The position numbers and the translations under genes were made by a program. The notes beneath the pieces were generated by a model. It was not told the DNA's origin. It saw nothing but the letters and a program-made list of their open reading frames with translations, and searched no databases. A stretch of 59,466 bases of DNA, taken from assembly GCA_902465645.1 (NCBI GenBank), contig CABQNX010000004.1, positions 1 to 59,466 of the forward strand, written 5' to 3'. Within the stretch, counting starts at the first letter, position 1; each line of letters begins with the position of its first letter. Below, piece after piece: positions 25,822 to 34,749 of this stretch. Origin of the DNA: an uncultured Peptoniphilus sp. (lineage in GTDB: Bacteria; Bacillota; Clostridia; Tissierellales; Peptoniphilaceae).

Positions 25822-26991
25822 TTAATTTTCTTTTAATATCTCTAGGGCCTTTTGAAGCTGTGTATCTGTCTCTTGATAGTCTATCCCAATTCCCTTAATA
25901 TTTTCGGGAAGGTCTACTTCCACGTCGGGCTCTATTCCCAATTTATTTATTGAGTCGCCACTTGGTGTGAAGTATTCTGATGTTGTAAGCTTTAATCCGT
26001 CTCCTTCTGGCAAAGCAATTACATTTTGAACTACTCCCTTGCCATAGGTTTTCTTACCAACAATTTTTGCCCTGTCAAGGTCACTTATGGCTCCCGACAA
26101 AATTTCTGAGGCTGATGCTGAACCTTCGTTAACAAGGACTACCATCTTGATGTCATTGTACTTGTCATCTGTCTTGTAGTCTTCTATGACTTCTCCCTTG
26201 TTGTTTTTCAAGGTTACAAAGCTTATCTTTGGAAGTATTGCGTCTCCAATTTCATAGGCAGCGTCAACTACTCCACCAGGGTTACCCCTCATGTCTAGGA
26301 CTATTCCCTTGACTCCTTCATCAGTGAGTTCTTGTAAAGCTTTTTTGAAGTCTTTACCTGTCTCTTCGTCAAACATTGTAATACCAATGTAGCCATAGTC
26401 TCCTATTTTATTTTTTAAGACAGAGTCTATTTTTATCTCTTCTCTCTTGATTTCAACTTCCTCTGTCTTCAGAGTTTTCTTTTTTAAAAGTAAAATCTTG
26501 ACACTTGTTCCTGCTTGACCACGCATCTCCTTTGATGCCTGATCAATTTTTTCTGCTGAAAAGTCCTTGCCATTGATTTTTAAAATCTTATCTCCAGACT
26601 CAACCCCAGCCCTGTCAGCTGGCGATCCCTTAATAGGAGAAACTACAGTTACGCTTCCATCTTCTGCAGGAGAAATTATAACTCCAATACCTTGAAACTT
26701 GCCCGTAGTTTGCTCAGACAATTTTTTCATCTCATCTTTTGTAAGATATTGTGAATAAGGATCTTCTAGCCCTGCAACTAATCCCTTTAGGATTCCTGCT
26801 TCAAGATTTTCTTCTTTTATGTCCTTATTGTAAAGATAATTTTCCTTTAAATACTTTTCAAGAAGAACTACCTTTCCAAAGTTTTCATTTGTTCCTAAAA
26901 TACTTTTTACTGTGTATACTCTCGTAACAACAGCAGTTGCCAATATTAAAATTGCAACTGCTGCCACCTTTAAAAATTTATTCTTTTTCAT
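25822..26991 (-). CDS. C-terminal processing peptidase (S41 family, CtpA/CtpB)
   Basis: 389 residues. One N-terminal membrane anchor (about 8-25), then an exported protease. The PDZ domain lies around 95-180 (SVTVVSPIKGSPADRAGVESGDKI is part of it). The catalytic serine is in VNEGSASASEILSG and the general-base lysine in GKKTYGKGVVQ. It cleaves C-terminal tails of envelope proteins. Its ATG shares one base with the stop codon of the M23 hydrolase gene. The ftsE-ftsX-M23-ctpA order suggests it trims or controls the division hydrolase. Confidence 0.93.
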   Translation of the reverse strand: MKKNKFLKVAAVAILILATAVVTRVYTVKSILGTNENFGKVVLLEKYLKENYLYNKDIKEENLEAGILKGLVAGLEDPYSQYLTKDEMKKLSEQTTGKFQGIGVIISPAEDGSVTVVSPIKGSPADRAGVESGDKILKINGKDFSAEKIDQASKEMRGQAGTSVKILLLKKKTLKTEEVEIKREEIKIDSVLKNKIGDYGYIGITMFDEETGKDFKKALQELTDEGVKGIVLDMRGNPGGVVDAAYEIGDAILPKISFVTLKNNKGEVIEDYKTDDKYNDIKMVVLVNEGSASASEILSGAISDLDRAKIVGKKTYGKGVVQNVIALPEGDGLKLTTSEYFTPSGDSINKLGIEPDVEVDLPENIKGIGIDYQETDTQLQKALEILKEN

Positions 26992-28232
26992 TATACATAT
27001 CCCAATGGATTTACTGGCGATCCATTTACCCTAACTTCAAAGTGAAGGTGAGGTCCTGTTGATAGACCTGTGGAACCTACAAAGGCCACAACGTCTCCTG
27101 CTGAAACAGAGTCACCAACGGACTTATTAAGTGCTGAACAGTGAGCATAGACTGTCACTGTGTCTCCGTGATCTATCATTATAACATTTCCATAGCCACT
27201 CATAAGTCTTGATAAAATTACTGTACCTGACTTAGCTGCAACTATAGGTGTTCCACTTGGTGCTGGTATATCAATACCTGAGTGGAACTTAGAATATCCT
27301 AAGATTGGATGTTGTCTGTAACCAAATGGTGATGATATTGAGTAGTGACCTGGTAGCGGCCAAGTATATGCTTGTCCATCTCTTGGTCTTGATGCAACAC
27401 TAATGTTGCTGTTAACTCTATTTGTCCTATTGGCAGATGCTCTTTCAGCCCTCTTCTTGGCTTCTTCTTCTCTCTTCTTTTGAACTTCAATTTCCTTTTG
27501 AAGTTTCAAAATTTCAAGGTCTAAATTTTCCCAATCTGATTGAGCCTTTTCAAATTCAATCTTATAGGCATCAATGTTTTTTTCAAGAACTTTCATGTAC
27601 TCATTCTTTGCATTAACTGCATCTTGATAGCTTTGTCTTTCAGACTCAACTGCTGCCTTAGTAACTGTAACTTTTTCTCTATCAACTTTTAATCTTTCTT
27701 CAGTCTTTTTTATTGTGTCAATTTGAGTTTTTATGTACTCAATAAGTTCTCTGTCGGCCTTTGCAATTGAAGAAATTATTTCATTATTTCTAAGTAGTTC
27801 TTCTATGTCTTTTGAGTTTAATAGAACTTCAATGTAATTTACATTGCCCCTCTTGTACATTTCTCTTAGTCTTGACCTTAGAGATTTTGTATTAGCCTCA
27901 AGATTTGCTTGTGCTTCTTCCAATTTCTTTTGATTTTCTGCAATATCTTGATTTAATTTATTTATTTCTTTCTCAAGAGACGAAATCTTGTCAGACTTCT
28001 CTTGAATCTTTGCATCAAGGCTTGCTATTTCATCAGTAACAGACTTTTTTTCTGATTCTGTATTAGAAATATTGGCCTTTTGTTCATTAATTTTAGAATC
28101 TATTTGTTTTTTCTGTTCAATTTTTTTATCTTTTTCAATAGTTAGACTCTTAGAAGACTTTGCAAAACTTGCACTTGGAGCAGCCATTATGGCAGCAAGG
28201 CAAATTGCAAGAATCTTTTTCTTACTATACAT
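26991..28232 (-). CDS. Exported coiled-coil M23 peptidase (PcsB/EnvC-like)
   Basis: 413 residues. Signal peptide with probable cleavage after ASFA (residue 24). Long coiled coil rich in Lys/Glu/Gln at about 30-260. The C-terminal M23 domain starts at YSISSPFGYRQHPILGYSKFHSGID, with zinc ligands in H-x3-D and HLHFEVR. It either cleaves peptidoglycan or activates amidases; the metal ligands seem intact, which suggests real activity. Coupling to ftsX upstream and ctpA downstream matches the known FtsEX-controlled hydrolase systems of streptococci and Gram-negatives. Confidence 0.92.
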   Translation of the reverse strand: MYSKKKILAICLAAIMAAPSASFAKSSKSLTIEKDKKIEQKKQIDSKINEQKANISNTESEKKSVTDEIASLDAKIQEKSDKISSLEKEINKLNQDIAENQKKLEEAQANLEANTKSLRSRLREMYKRGNVNYIEVLLNSKDIEELLRNNEIISSIAKADRELIEYIKTQIDTIKKTEERLKVDREKVTVTKAAVESERQSYQDAVNAKNEYMKVLEKNIDAYKIEFEKAQSDWENLDLEILKLQKEIEVQKKREEEAKKRAERASANRTNRVNSNISVASRPRDGQAYTWPLPGHYSISSPFGYRQHPILGYSKFHSGIDIPAPSGTPIVAAKSGTVILSRLMSGYGNVIMIDHGDTVTVYAHCSALNKSVGDSVSAGDVVAFVGSTGLSTGPHLHFEVRVNGSPVNPLGYV

Positions 28233-28240
28233 TTTTTCAC

Positions 28241-29143
28241 CTACACATCTAAAAACTTTTTAGTTGAAAATAAGGACCCGAAAAATCCAATTCCAACTCC
28301 AATACATAAAAACATTATATACAAGTCAGTCCTAACAGACAAGGCACTTATCATATCCACGCCTGTGATCTCATTAAGTTGAGGGTTTAGTCTATCAAAT
28401 ATTATTCCGTAAAGCCTAAGTGTCAAAAACCCTGAAAGGGCTGAGCCTAGAATTCCGAAAATAATTCCATTTATTAAGAAGGGCCCCCTTATATAAGTAT
28501 TAGTTGCTCCAACATATTTCATTATGTTTATTTCCTTTTCCATGTTTGAAATTGCTATCTTAATTGTATTATGAATAATTAAAATTGAAATCAAAACTAA
28601 GATTAGGACAATTGCCGCTCCCACATACTTAACTCCATTTTGGAGTTTCATCATTTGAGTGACAAAATCATAATAATAATTGTGGTCCTCAACAATTGGA
28701 AGATCCTTGTACTTGTCTTCAATTTCCTTTCCATAAGAAAGTTCCTTCATTTCTACTGTAATGGAAGCTGGTAGAGGATTCCCTCCAGGAATATTTTCCA
28801 AAATTGTGGAGTTTTCTCCAAAACCTTCTTTAAATTCTTCTAGAGCCTCTTCCTTAGATACATAGAAAACTTTTTTTACCTTTTTATTTCCATCAAGCTC
28901 ATCAATAAAGGCATTTACATCCTTGGGGTTTACATCGTCCTTTAAGAAAAATACAACTTTATCGAGCTTTTCTCCTGTTTGGTATACCACTCCATTTATA
29001 TTTAAGATCATTAGCATAACTACACCAAAGAGTGTAAGCATGGCTGTTATGGAAATTACCGATGTAAAGGACATAGTCTTGTTTCGCCACAAGCTTGAGA
29101 AGGATTCTCTCAAAAGATTAAAGAACTGTCTTATTGCCTTCAT
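28241..29143 (-). CDS. ftsX: Cell-division ABC-type permease FtsX
   Basis: 300 residues, four predicted membrane segments: one at about 22-48 followed by a large extracellular loop (50-175), then three towards the C-terminus. In FtsEX the loop transmits the ATPase state to a coiled-coil peptidoglycan hydrolase outside the cell, here presumably the next gene. The start ATG follows AAGGAGG and overlaps the end of ftsE by 26 bp. Confidence 0.94.
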   Translation of the reverse strand: MKAIRQFFNLLRESFSSLWRNKTMSFTSVISITAMLTLFGVVMLMILNINGVVYQTGEKLDKVVFFLKDDVNPKDVNAFIDELDGNKKVKKVFYVSKEEALEEFKEGFGENSTILENIPGGNPLPASITVEMKELSYGKEIEDKYKDLPIVEDHNYYYDFVTQMMKLQNGVKYVGAAIVLILVLISILIIHNTIKIAISNMEKEINIMKYVGATNTYIRGPFLINGIIFGILGSALSGFLTLRLYGIIFDRLNPQLNEITGVDMISALSVRTDLYIMFLCIGVGIGFFGSLFSTKKFLDV

Positions 29144-29816
29144 AGTAACCTCCTTCCCTTATATCCGAAACAATGGAACCATGATCTAGGGTAACAACTC
29201 TCTTATTAAATTTATCTACGATGTTAACTGCGTGAGTCGCCATAATTATTGTCTTACCATCATCGTTAATATTTTTAAGAGCAGACATAATATCCCAGGC
29301 AGTGGACTCGTCAAGGTTACCTGTTGGCTCATCACAAACTAGGTAAGGAGCATCGTTAACAATTGCTCTTGCAATGGCAACCCTTTGTGATTCTCCACCA
29401 GAAAGTTCTGATGGATAGTCCTTTACCTTGTCACTTAAGTTTACAAGATCAAGTGCATATTCCACTTTTTTATTAATTTCTTTTTTTGATTCTCCAAGAA
29501 TTTCTAGAGCAAAGGCCACATTTTCAAAAACAGTCTTTTTTTCTAAAAGTCTGAAGTCTTGGAAAACAACAGATATATTCCTCCTAAGTTTAGGAATCAT
29601 ATATTTTGAAATTTTAGTTATGTCATTATCGCCAATAAAAATCTTGCCACGATTTACCTGCTCTTCTCTAATGAGAAGCTTTATCATAGTAGATTTTCCA
29701 GCACCAGATGGACCAACTAAGAAAACAAAATCGCCGCGGGGCACTTCAATATTAATATTTGAAAGTGCAGCAACGCCGTTGTTGTATTCCTTATATACAT
29801 TTTCAAATTTTATCAT
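29118..29816 (-). CDS. ftsE: Cell-division ATP-binding protein FtsE
   Basis: 232 residues, ABC ATPase. Walker A GPSGAGKST (36-44), Q-loop VVFQDFRLL, signature LSGGESQRVAIARA near 140, Walker B LVCDEPTGNLD, and the H-loop ATHAVN. First gene of ftsE-ftsX-M23-ctpA. A TATAAT with TGTACA 18 bp upstream lies about 30-60 bp before the start on the minus strand. Together with FtsX it gates septal peptidoglycan cleavage. Confidence 0.95.
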   Translation of the reverse strand: MIKFENVYKEYNNGVAALSNINIEVPRGDFVFLVGPSGAGKSTMIKLLIREEQVNRGKIFIGDNDITKISKYMIPKLRRNISVVFQDFRLLEKKTVFENVAFALEILGESKKEINKKVEYALDLVNLSDKVKDYPSELSGGESQRVAIARAIVNDAPYLVCDEPTGNLDESTAWDIMSALKNINDDGKTIIMATHAVNIVDKFNKRVVTLDHGSIVSDIREGGYYEGNKTVL

Positions 29817-29963
29817 AAAAACACCTTTCTATAATCTTAATCAATTATATTACAAAGTGGTTACAAATGTACAGTGCTTTTGTTAATTTTCCCAATTAAG
29901 CTCCCAATATAGTAATATTTTTAAGACTCAAATGCAAATTTATAAAAATAAATTAAAAAATAT

Positions 29964-29992
29964 TTTACATTTCCCTACACTTCGTGTATAAT
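29964..29992 (+). promoter_or_regulatory. Promoter of the CofE-like gene
   Basis: TTTACA (29964-29969), 17-bp spacer, TATAAT (29987-29992). AGGAGG precedes the ATG at 30034. Confidence 0.7.
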
Positions 29993-30033
29993 TTTGAAGT
30001 AAAAAAGTAATTTATTTAAATGTAGGAGGAATT

Positions 30034-31218
30034 ATGCAAAGATACATTGGTACAGTAGTACGTGGAATCCGTACACCTATTGTAAAAAGTGGAGACAATC
30101 TAGTAGATATTGTCGTTGATTCCCTAGGAAAAGCTCTTGAATCAGAAAATATTTCTGTTAGAGACAAGGATATTGTTGCAGTAACTGAATCATTAGTTGC
30201 TAGAGCTCAAAATAATTATGCAACAATTGATGACATTGCAGAAGATATTAATAAAAAGTTCGACAAGGAAATTGGAATTGTGTTCCCTATCCTTAGCCGT
30301 AACAGATTTTCAACGATCCTTAGAGGAATTGCAAAATCAGGAAAAAAAGTACATTTTCTTTTCTCCTACCCATCTGACGAAGTTGGAAATTCACTAATGG
30401 ATCCAAGTCTTCTTTATGAAGCAAAGATAAATCCATTTACAGATGTCCTAGAAGAAAAAGATTACAGAAGAATCTTTGGCGAAGAAGTTAAGCATGAATT
30501 CACAGGCATTGATTATGTGACACTTTACAAAGAAATTTGTGGTGGCAACTGCGAAATCCACTTCTCAAATGATCCTAAGACTATCTTAAACTACACAGAC
30601 GAAGTTCTTATTGGATCAACTCACACAAGATTTTCAATAAAAAGACTTTTAAAAGACGAAGGAGCAAAAGTTGTTCTTGGTCTTGACGATATATTAAATG
30701 AATCCATAAACGGAAGTGGATACAATCAAGAGTTTGGTCTACTTGGCTCAAACTTTGCATCTGACACAAGATTAAAATTGTTCCCAAGAGATGGAGAAAC
30801 TTTTGTAAATGAAGTTCAAAAGAAACTAATTGAAAAATACAACAAGCAAGTTGAAGTTATGATTTATGGTGACGGTGCCTTCAAAGATCCAGTTGGAAAA
30901 ATCTGGGAACTTGCAGATCCAGTTGTATCACCTGCCCACACTGATGGACTTGCTGGCCAACCAAGCGAACTTAAAATCAAATACATTGCAGACACTGACC
31001 TAAAGGATATGGATACTGAACACGCAACTGCTGCTATGAAAGAAAAAATCTCTCATAAGAACAAGGATCTTGTTGGTAAAGACGAAACTCTTGGAACAAC
31101 TCCAAGAAGAATTACTGACTTACTTGGAAGTCTCTGTGACCTTACAAGTGGTTCAGGCGACAAGGGTACTCCAGTAGTTTATATCCAAGGTTACTTCGAT
31201 AACTTTGCAAGTGAATAA
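30034..31218 (+). CDS. Coenzyme F420-0:L-glutamate ligase-like protein
   Basis: 394 residues. The N-terminal part, with RTPIVKSGDNLVDIVVDSL and KDIVAVTESLVARAQNNY, matches the CofE domain, which adds glutamate to F420-0. The organism type is not expected to make F420, and no other F420 genes are seen. In Firmicutes such proteins are widespread with no proven role. The long C-terminal half (HTDGLAGQPSELKIKYIADTD, then GDKGTPVVYIQGYFDNF at the end) is specific to this group. A strong promoter and terminator make it monocistronic. A gamma-glutamyl ligase on another substrate is possible. Confidence 0.75.
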   Translation: MQRYIGTVVRGIRTPIVKSGDNLVDIVVDSLGKALESENISVRDKDIVAVTESLVARAQNNYATIDDIAEDINKKFDKEIGIVFPILSRNRFSTILRGIAKSGKKVHFLFSYPSDEVGNSLMDPSLLYEAKINPFTDVLEEKDYRRIFGEEVKHEFTGIDYVTLYKEICGGNCEIHFSNDPKTILNYTDEVLIGSTHTRFSIKRLLKDEGAKVVLGLDDILNESINGSGYNQEFGLLGSNFASDTRLKLFPRDGETFVNEVQKKLIEKYNKQVEVMIYGDGAFKDPVGKIWELADPVVSPAHTDGLAGQPSELKIKYIADTDLKDMDTEHATAAMKEKISHKNKDLVGKDETLGTTPRRITDLLGSLCDLTSGSGDKGTPVVYIQGYFDNFASE

Positions 31219-31232
31219 TATATAAAATTTAT

Positions 31233-31257
31233 GCCACCCATGAGGGTGGCTTTTTTT
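31233..31257 (+). terminator. Terminator of the CofE-like gene
   Basis: GCCACCC / GGGTGGC, loop ATGA, then seven T. Confidence 0.9.
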
Positions 31258-31445
31258 CTTGCAGATTTTTTATTTTTGCTTAAATTCTTTTTTATTTCTA
31301 TCACGTTTTTAATCCTTTACTTTCTCTAAAACTTATTAACTTATTCTTATCCTACTTCACTTTAGTAAAACTCTTACTATAACTCAAGAATTTTTTTCTA
31401 TAATATAAATTAAATCTAATAAACTTTCCTAAGATATTACTCAAA

Positions 31446-31481
31446 TTTTTACGACTTCATAAATTTTTACTACTTCATAAA
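31446..31481. repeat. Tandem 18-bp repeat in an AT-rich gap
   Basis: TTTTTACGACTTCATAAA directly followed by the same 18-mer with one change (G to T). The surrounding gap (31258-31595) is very AT-rich and I see no gene in it. The ACTTCATAA-type motif resembles pieces of the AT-rich body of the large repeat element and may be a decayed relic. Confidence 0.4.
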
Positions 31482-31595
31482 AAATTGTAACTCTATAATA
31501 AACTTTTAATTCATAGGACTTTTTCGCTTAAAAATAATAAATACATTCTCTAATAATAAAAATAAGCTAGCACAAGGATAAAATAAATCTTTGCA

Positions 31596-31622
31596 ATAAA
31601 AAACAGGTGTCATAAACACCTG
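31596..31622 (-). terminator. Terminator of veg
   Basis: On the minus strand CAGGTGT / ACACCTG with a 5-nt loop, followed by T-rich sequence. Confidence 0.8.
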
Positions 31623-31646
31623 CCACATTTCTAATATAAAAAGATT

Positions 31647-31913
31647 TTATGAAATCATCTTTGCATCTTTATATGTTACATCTTCGTCTAAAACTGTAAC
31701 TTGAACTGTTGATGTCAAAACGTCAGAATAAGTGTAGCTTGCTGTCACCAATTCTTCTCCGTTAAAAACCTCAAGTACAAAAAGACTTGGGTAAGTTGCC
31801 TTTAGAATTCCCTTTCTAGTTACAATTTTTTTCCTGCCCTTATTGGCTCTTACAATAACTTTCTTTCCTATGTGATTTTCAAGTTCTTTCTTGATTATTT
31901 TCATTTGATTCAT
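31647..31913 (-). CDS. veg: Veg family protein
   Basis: 88 residues, small beta-barrel protein. The motifs IKKELENHIGKKVIVRANKGRKK and FVLEVFNGEELVTASYTYSDVLT cover most of the family profile. In Bacillus subtilis Veg is one of the most strongly expressed vegetative genes and promotes biofilm matrix expression by interfering with SinR. Two consensus promoters in tandem upstream agree with high expression. There is no sin system in the window. Confidence 0.92.
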   Translation of the reverse strand: MNQMKIIKKELENHIGKKVIVRANKGRKKIVTRKGILKATYPSLFVLEVFNGEELVTASYTYSDVLTSTVQVTVLDEDVTYKDAKMIS

Positions 31914-31951
31914 TTGATACCCATTCCTTCCAGACCTATTAATATTGATTA

Positions 31952-32020
31952 ATTATACATAAAAAAAGTCATCCTGTCAAATAAATCTATAATTTTACTC
32001 TATAAAAAAAACTTTGTCAA
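31952..32020 (-). promoter_or_regulatory. Tandem promoters of veg
   Basis: Minus strand: TTGACA (31975-31980) 17 bp before TATAAT (31952-31957), and 40 bp further upstream TTGACA (32015-32020) 17 bp before TAAAAT (31992-31997). The rest of the gap to mnmA (to 32236) is AT-rich, with only weak rightward promoter-like boxes (a TATAAT near 32197). Confidence 0.75.
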
Positions 32021-32236
32021 TAAAATTTGACAAGAAATTTTATAATAAGTTAAAAATATTTTTATGACCTTTAGAATAAACTAACAATATTTTTTATCTT
32101 ATAAAAGATTGGACATAAGAATTTTTAATTTTATCTTCAAATGCCTTGCAAACTTGTATTTTCTTAAATAAAGGTGGATTTTTCTAAACAACTATTGTAT
32201 AATTATGTATTGTTATTGAGTGGATTGGAGGTATTG

Positions 32237-33298
32237 ATGCAAGAAAAGAAAAAAGTCATTCTTGGAATGAGTGGCGGTGTTGATTCATCTGTATCTGCGA
32301 TTCTCTTAAAGGAAGCTGGCTACGATGTTACAGCAGTCTTTATGAGGAACTGGGCAGAAGATGATGGCATGTGCACTGCCAGAGAAGATTATATAGATGT
32401 TGTCTCTGTATGCTCTCAACTTGGCATTAAATATTTTACTGTCAACTTTGAAAAAGAGTATAGAGATAGGGTTTTTTCTTATTTCCTAAGTGAATATAAA
32501 AAAGGCAGAACTCCAAATCCAGATGTTATGTGCAATACTGAAATAAAATTCAAGGCCTTCCTTGACTATGCAATGGATTTTGATGCTGATTATATTGCTA
32601 TGGGTCACTATGCCAGGACTAAAAAAGTTGATGGCAAGACTTACCTCTTAAAGGGCTTAGATAATAATAAGGACCAATCCTACTTTTTATCAAGAGTTAA
32701 GTCAGAAGCACTTGAAAAAACTCTCTTCCCTGTTGGTGATTTAACTAAGGATGAAGTAAGGCACATCGCAGAAAAATATGAACTCTCTACTGCTTCTAAG
32801 AAGGATTCGACTGGAATCTGTTTTATTGGAGAAAGAGATTTCAATGAGTTTTTAGATCAATTTCTATTTACCAAGCCCGGTAAAATTGTGGACGAAAAGG
32901 GCAAGGTATTGGGAGAACACTCTGGCCTTATGCACTACACTATTGGTCAAAGGCGTGGAATTGGCATTGGTGGCGTAGGAAGTGGAGAACCCTTCTTCGT
33001 TGCTGATAAGGATTTAAAAAACAATCTTTTAATTGTGGCTCAAGGGATTAACAACCCCGTTCTTTATAAGGACGAATTTGAAGTGGAAGATATTTTCTGG
33101 ATTACAGAAAATCCTTCTCTTCCAGTGGACTTATCTGTTAAAATAAGATACAGGGCAAATGATCAGGCTGCCACATTGGAAAAAGTAAATGATAAATATG
33201 TTGTTAAACTGAAAAAACCACTTAAGGGTGTCACACCTGGTCAAGTGTGTGTTTTTTATCAAGGCGATGTTTGTCTTGGTTCAGGTATTATAAAATAA
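32237..33298 (+). CDS. mnmA: tRNA-specific 2-thiouridylase MnmA
   Basis: 353 residues. Uses ATP and persulfide sulfur to make 2-thiouridine at position 34 of Lys, Glu and Gln tRNAs. The PP-loop is GMSGGVDSSVS near residue 10. Catalytic cysteines are in the NPDVMCNTEIKF and DSTGICFIGER motifs. The YTIGQRRGIGIGG segment is near 240. I chose the ATG at 32237, 5 nt from GGAGG; 21 extra upstream codons in frame do not look like MnmA. rplY follows after 15 bp, so the two are probably co-transcribed. Confidence 0.95.
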   Translation: MQEKKKVILGMSGGVDSSVSAILLKEAGYDVTAVFMRNWAEDDGMCTAREDYIDVVSVCSQLGIKYFTVNFEKEYRDRVFSYFLSEYKKGRTPNPDVMCNTEIKFKAFLDYAMDFDADYIAMGHYARTKKVDGKTYLLKGLDNNKDQSYFLSRVKSEALEKTLFPVGDLTKDEVRHIAEKYELSTASKKDSTGICFIGERDFNEFLDQFLFTKPGKIVDEKGKVLGEHSGLMHYTIGQRRGIGIGGVGSGEPFFVADKDLKNNLLIVAQGINNPVLYKDEFEVEDIFWITENPSLPVDLSVKIRYRANDQAATLEKVNDKYVVKLKKPLKGVTPGQVCVFYQGDVCLGSGIIK

Positions 33299-33313
33299 TT
33301 TTTGGAGGTATAT

Positions 33314-33952
33314 ATGAAACTAGTTTTAAACAAAAGAGATGCTAAGGGTAAAAACAAAGTTGATAAACTTAGAGCAAATGGTGAAATCCCAGGAGTTCTT
33401 TACTCAAAGGGTAATGAAGCAAGAATGGTAAGTGGTCTTGAAAAAGATCTTCTAAAAGCTTATAGCGAAGAAGGATACTCAAATATTTTCGAAATCGAAC
33501 TTGATGGCGAAACTGTATCTGTACTTTTCAAGGAAGTTCAAATGCACCACATTAAAAATGCTATGGTTCACTTTGACCTATACGAAATCGACATGAACAC
33601 TGAAATCACTGTTGAAGTACCAGTTATTCTTGAAGGTAGAGATGAAGTAAGAGTTCAACCTTCTTCATTAATCCAAGTACTAAACGAAATTACTGTTACT
33701 TGTCTACCAAAATATCTTCCATCTGAAGCTGTTGTAAATGTTGTTGAAATGCAAATTGGTGAAGCTAAGACAATTGCTGACCTTGACATTTATGGTGACG
33801 AAAACATCAAGATTGAACACTTCGAAGCAGATGAAGCTGTTGCAACTCTTGTTGAACCAACCGAAGAAGAAGAACCAGAAGAAGAAGCAGAAGAAGTTTC
33901 TACAGAAGTTCCTACTGTTTCTGAAACTGAAGAAAAAGAAGAAGAAGAATAA
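33314..33952 (+). CDS. rplY: Ribosomal protein bL25, CTC form
   Basis: 212 residues from the ATG 4 nt after GGAGGT. The N-terminal domain binds 5S rRNA (NGEIPGVLYSKGNEARMV). The C-terminal TL5/CTC extension contains ILEGRDEVRVQPSSLIQVL and ITVTCLPKYLPS. The last 35 residues are an acidic glutamate-rich tail. The long form is typical of general-stress CTC proteins. It follows mnmA and ends in two tandem terminators. Confidence 0.94.
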   Translation: MKLVLNKRDAKGKNKVDKLRANGEIPGVLYSKGNEARMVSGLEKDLLKAYSEEGYSNIFEIELDGETVSVLFKEVQMHHIKNAMVHFDLYEIDMNTEITVEVPVILEGRDEVRVQPSSLIQVLNEITVTCLPKYLPSEAVVNVVEMQIGEAKTIADLDIYGDENIKIEHFEADEAVATLVEPTEEEEPEEEAEEVSTEVPTVSETEEKEEEE

Positions 33953-33970
33953 TTTTAACTATTATAAAAA

Positions 33971-34018
33971 GGGCTCGTGGAGCCCTTTTTTTTTGCCCTA
34001 AATTAGGGCATTTTTTTT
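33971..34018. terminator. Two terminators in tandem
   Basis: First GGGCTC / GAGCCC (33971-33985) plus nine T for rplY. Then GCCCT / AGGGC (33995-34009) with T-runs on both sides, which can also end the convergent HAD gene. Confidence 0.85.
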
Positions 34019-34068
34019 ATAAACTTCTTAAATTATATTTCTAAAATTTTAATAATCTTTTTATAAGC

Positions 34069-34749
34069 CTACAAGAATTTCAAAATTTCACTAGGATTAT
34101 CAATTATATTATCTGTGTAGGCTTCTAACATTTCTCTTGACCCAGTCCCACAGAGGACTCCTATTTTCACTGTGTCTTCTCCAAAAACCATATCAACCCT
34201 TGAGTCTCCAACAATTATTATTTCTTGGTCCTTAAGAGAATACTTATCTTTAAATACTTCGAGGCTCTCTCTATTAGGCTTCTTCTCATAAATATCTGCA
34301 GCTGCATAAAAATCTATATAAGAATCAAGATTTAAGTACTCCATAGAATACTTGGCCTGCCTATAGTTGTCCGATGTGAAAATCCCAATTAAGATATCCT
34401 TAGATTTTAAAATTTCAAAAAGACCTTCTAAGTCACAAGTTTCTCTTATAAAATTATTATTTTCTTTTAGATAATTTAAGAGGTGGTCATCAATCTCCTT
34501 ATAAATTTCCCCTAAGTCTTCGTCAAGATACTTAGAAAAAATTATTGCCAGGTCCATAGCAGTTTCTGATGAGAGAATAGAATTTTCCTCTACCCCACCA
34601 TCTTCTCTTATACCAATTTCCTTAAAAAGTTTTTTCTTCTTACCTTCATCTATGGTTTTTTCTTCCAAAAATTCTACAATAGAATCTACCCAGCCCTCTG
34701 TATATTCCAGTAGGGTCCCATCCTTGTCAAATAATATTGCCTTTATCAT
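34069..34749 (-). CDS. HAD-family hydrolase, phosphoglycolate-phosphatase-like
   Basis: 226 residues. HAD motif I is FDKDGTLLEY (7-16), with Asp8 and Asp10; motif II is GIFTSDN near 122, the lysine is in KKPNRE, and motif IV is IIVGDSRVDMVFGE. The helical cap lies between motifs I and II. It should remove phosphate from a small metabolite, unknown here. Its start overlaps the end of the PHP gene by 4 bp, so both probably act on the same compound taken up by the upstream ABC importer. Confidence 0.85.
   Translation of the reverse strand: MIKAILFDKDGTLLEYTEGWVDSIVEFLEEKTIDEGKKKKLFKEIGIREDGGVEENSILSSETAMDLAIIFSKYLDEDLGEIYKEIDDHLLNYLKENNNFIRETCDLEGLFEILKSKDILIGIFTSDNYRQAKYSMEYLNLDSYIDFYAAADIYEKKPNRESLEVFKDKYSLKDQEIIIVGDSRVDMVFGEDTVKIGVLCGTGSREMLEAYTDNIIDNPSEILKFL

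Noticed and set aside
32174..32236. 21-codon extension of mnmA
   Set aside because: Does not resemble MnmA; GGAGG is positioned for the ATG at 32237.
33738..34001. 87-codon frame rich in Lys/Leu inside rplY
   Set aside because: Out-of-frame shadow of the glutamate-rich tail of bL25.
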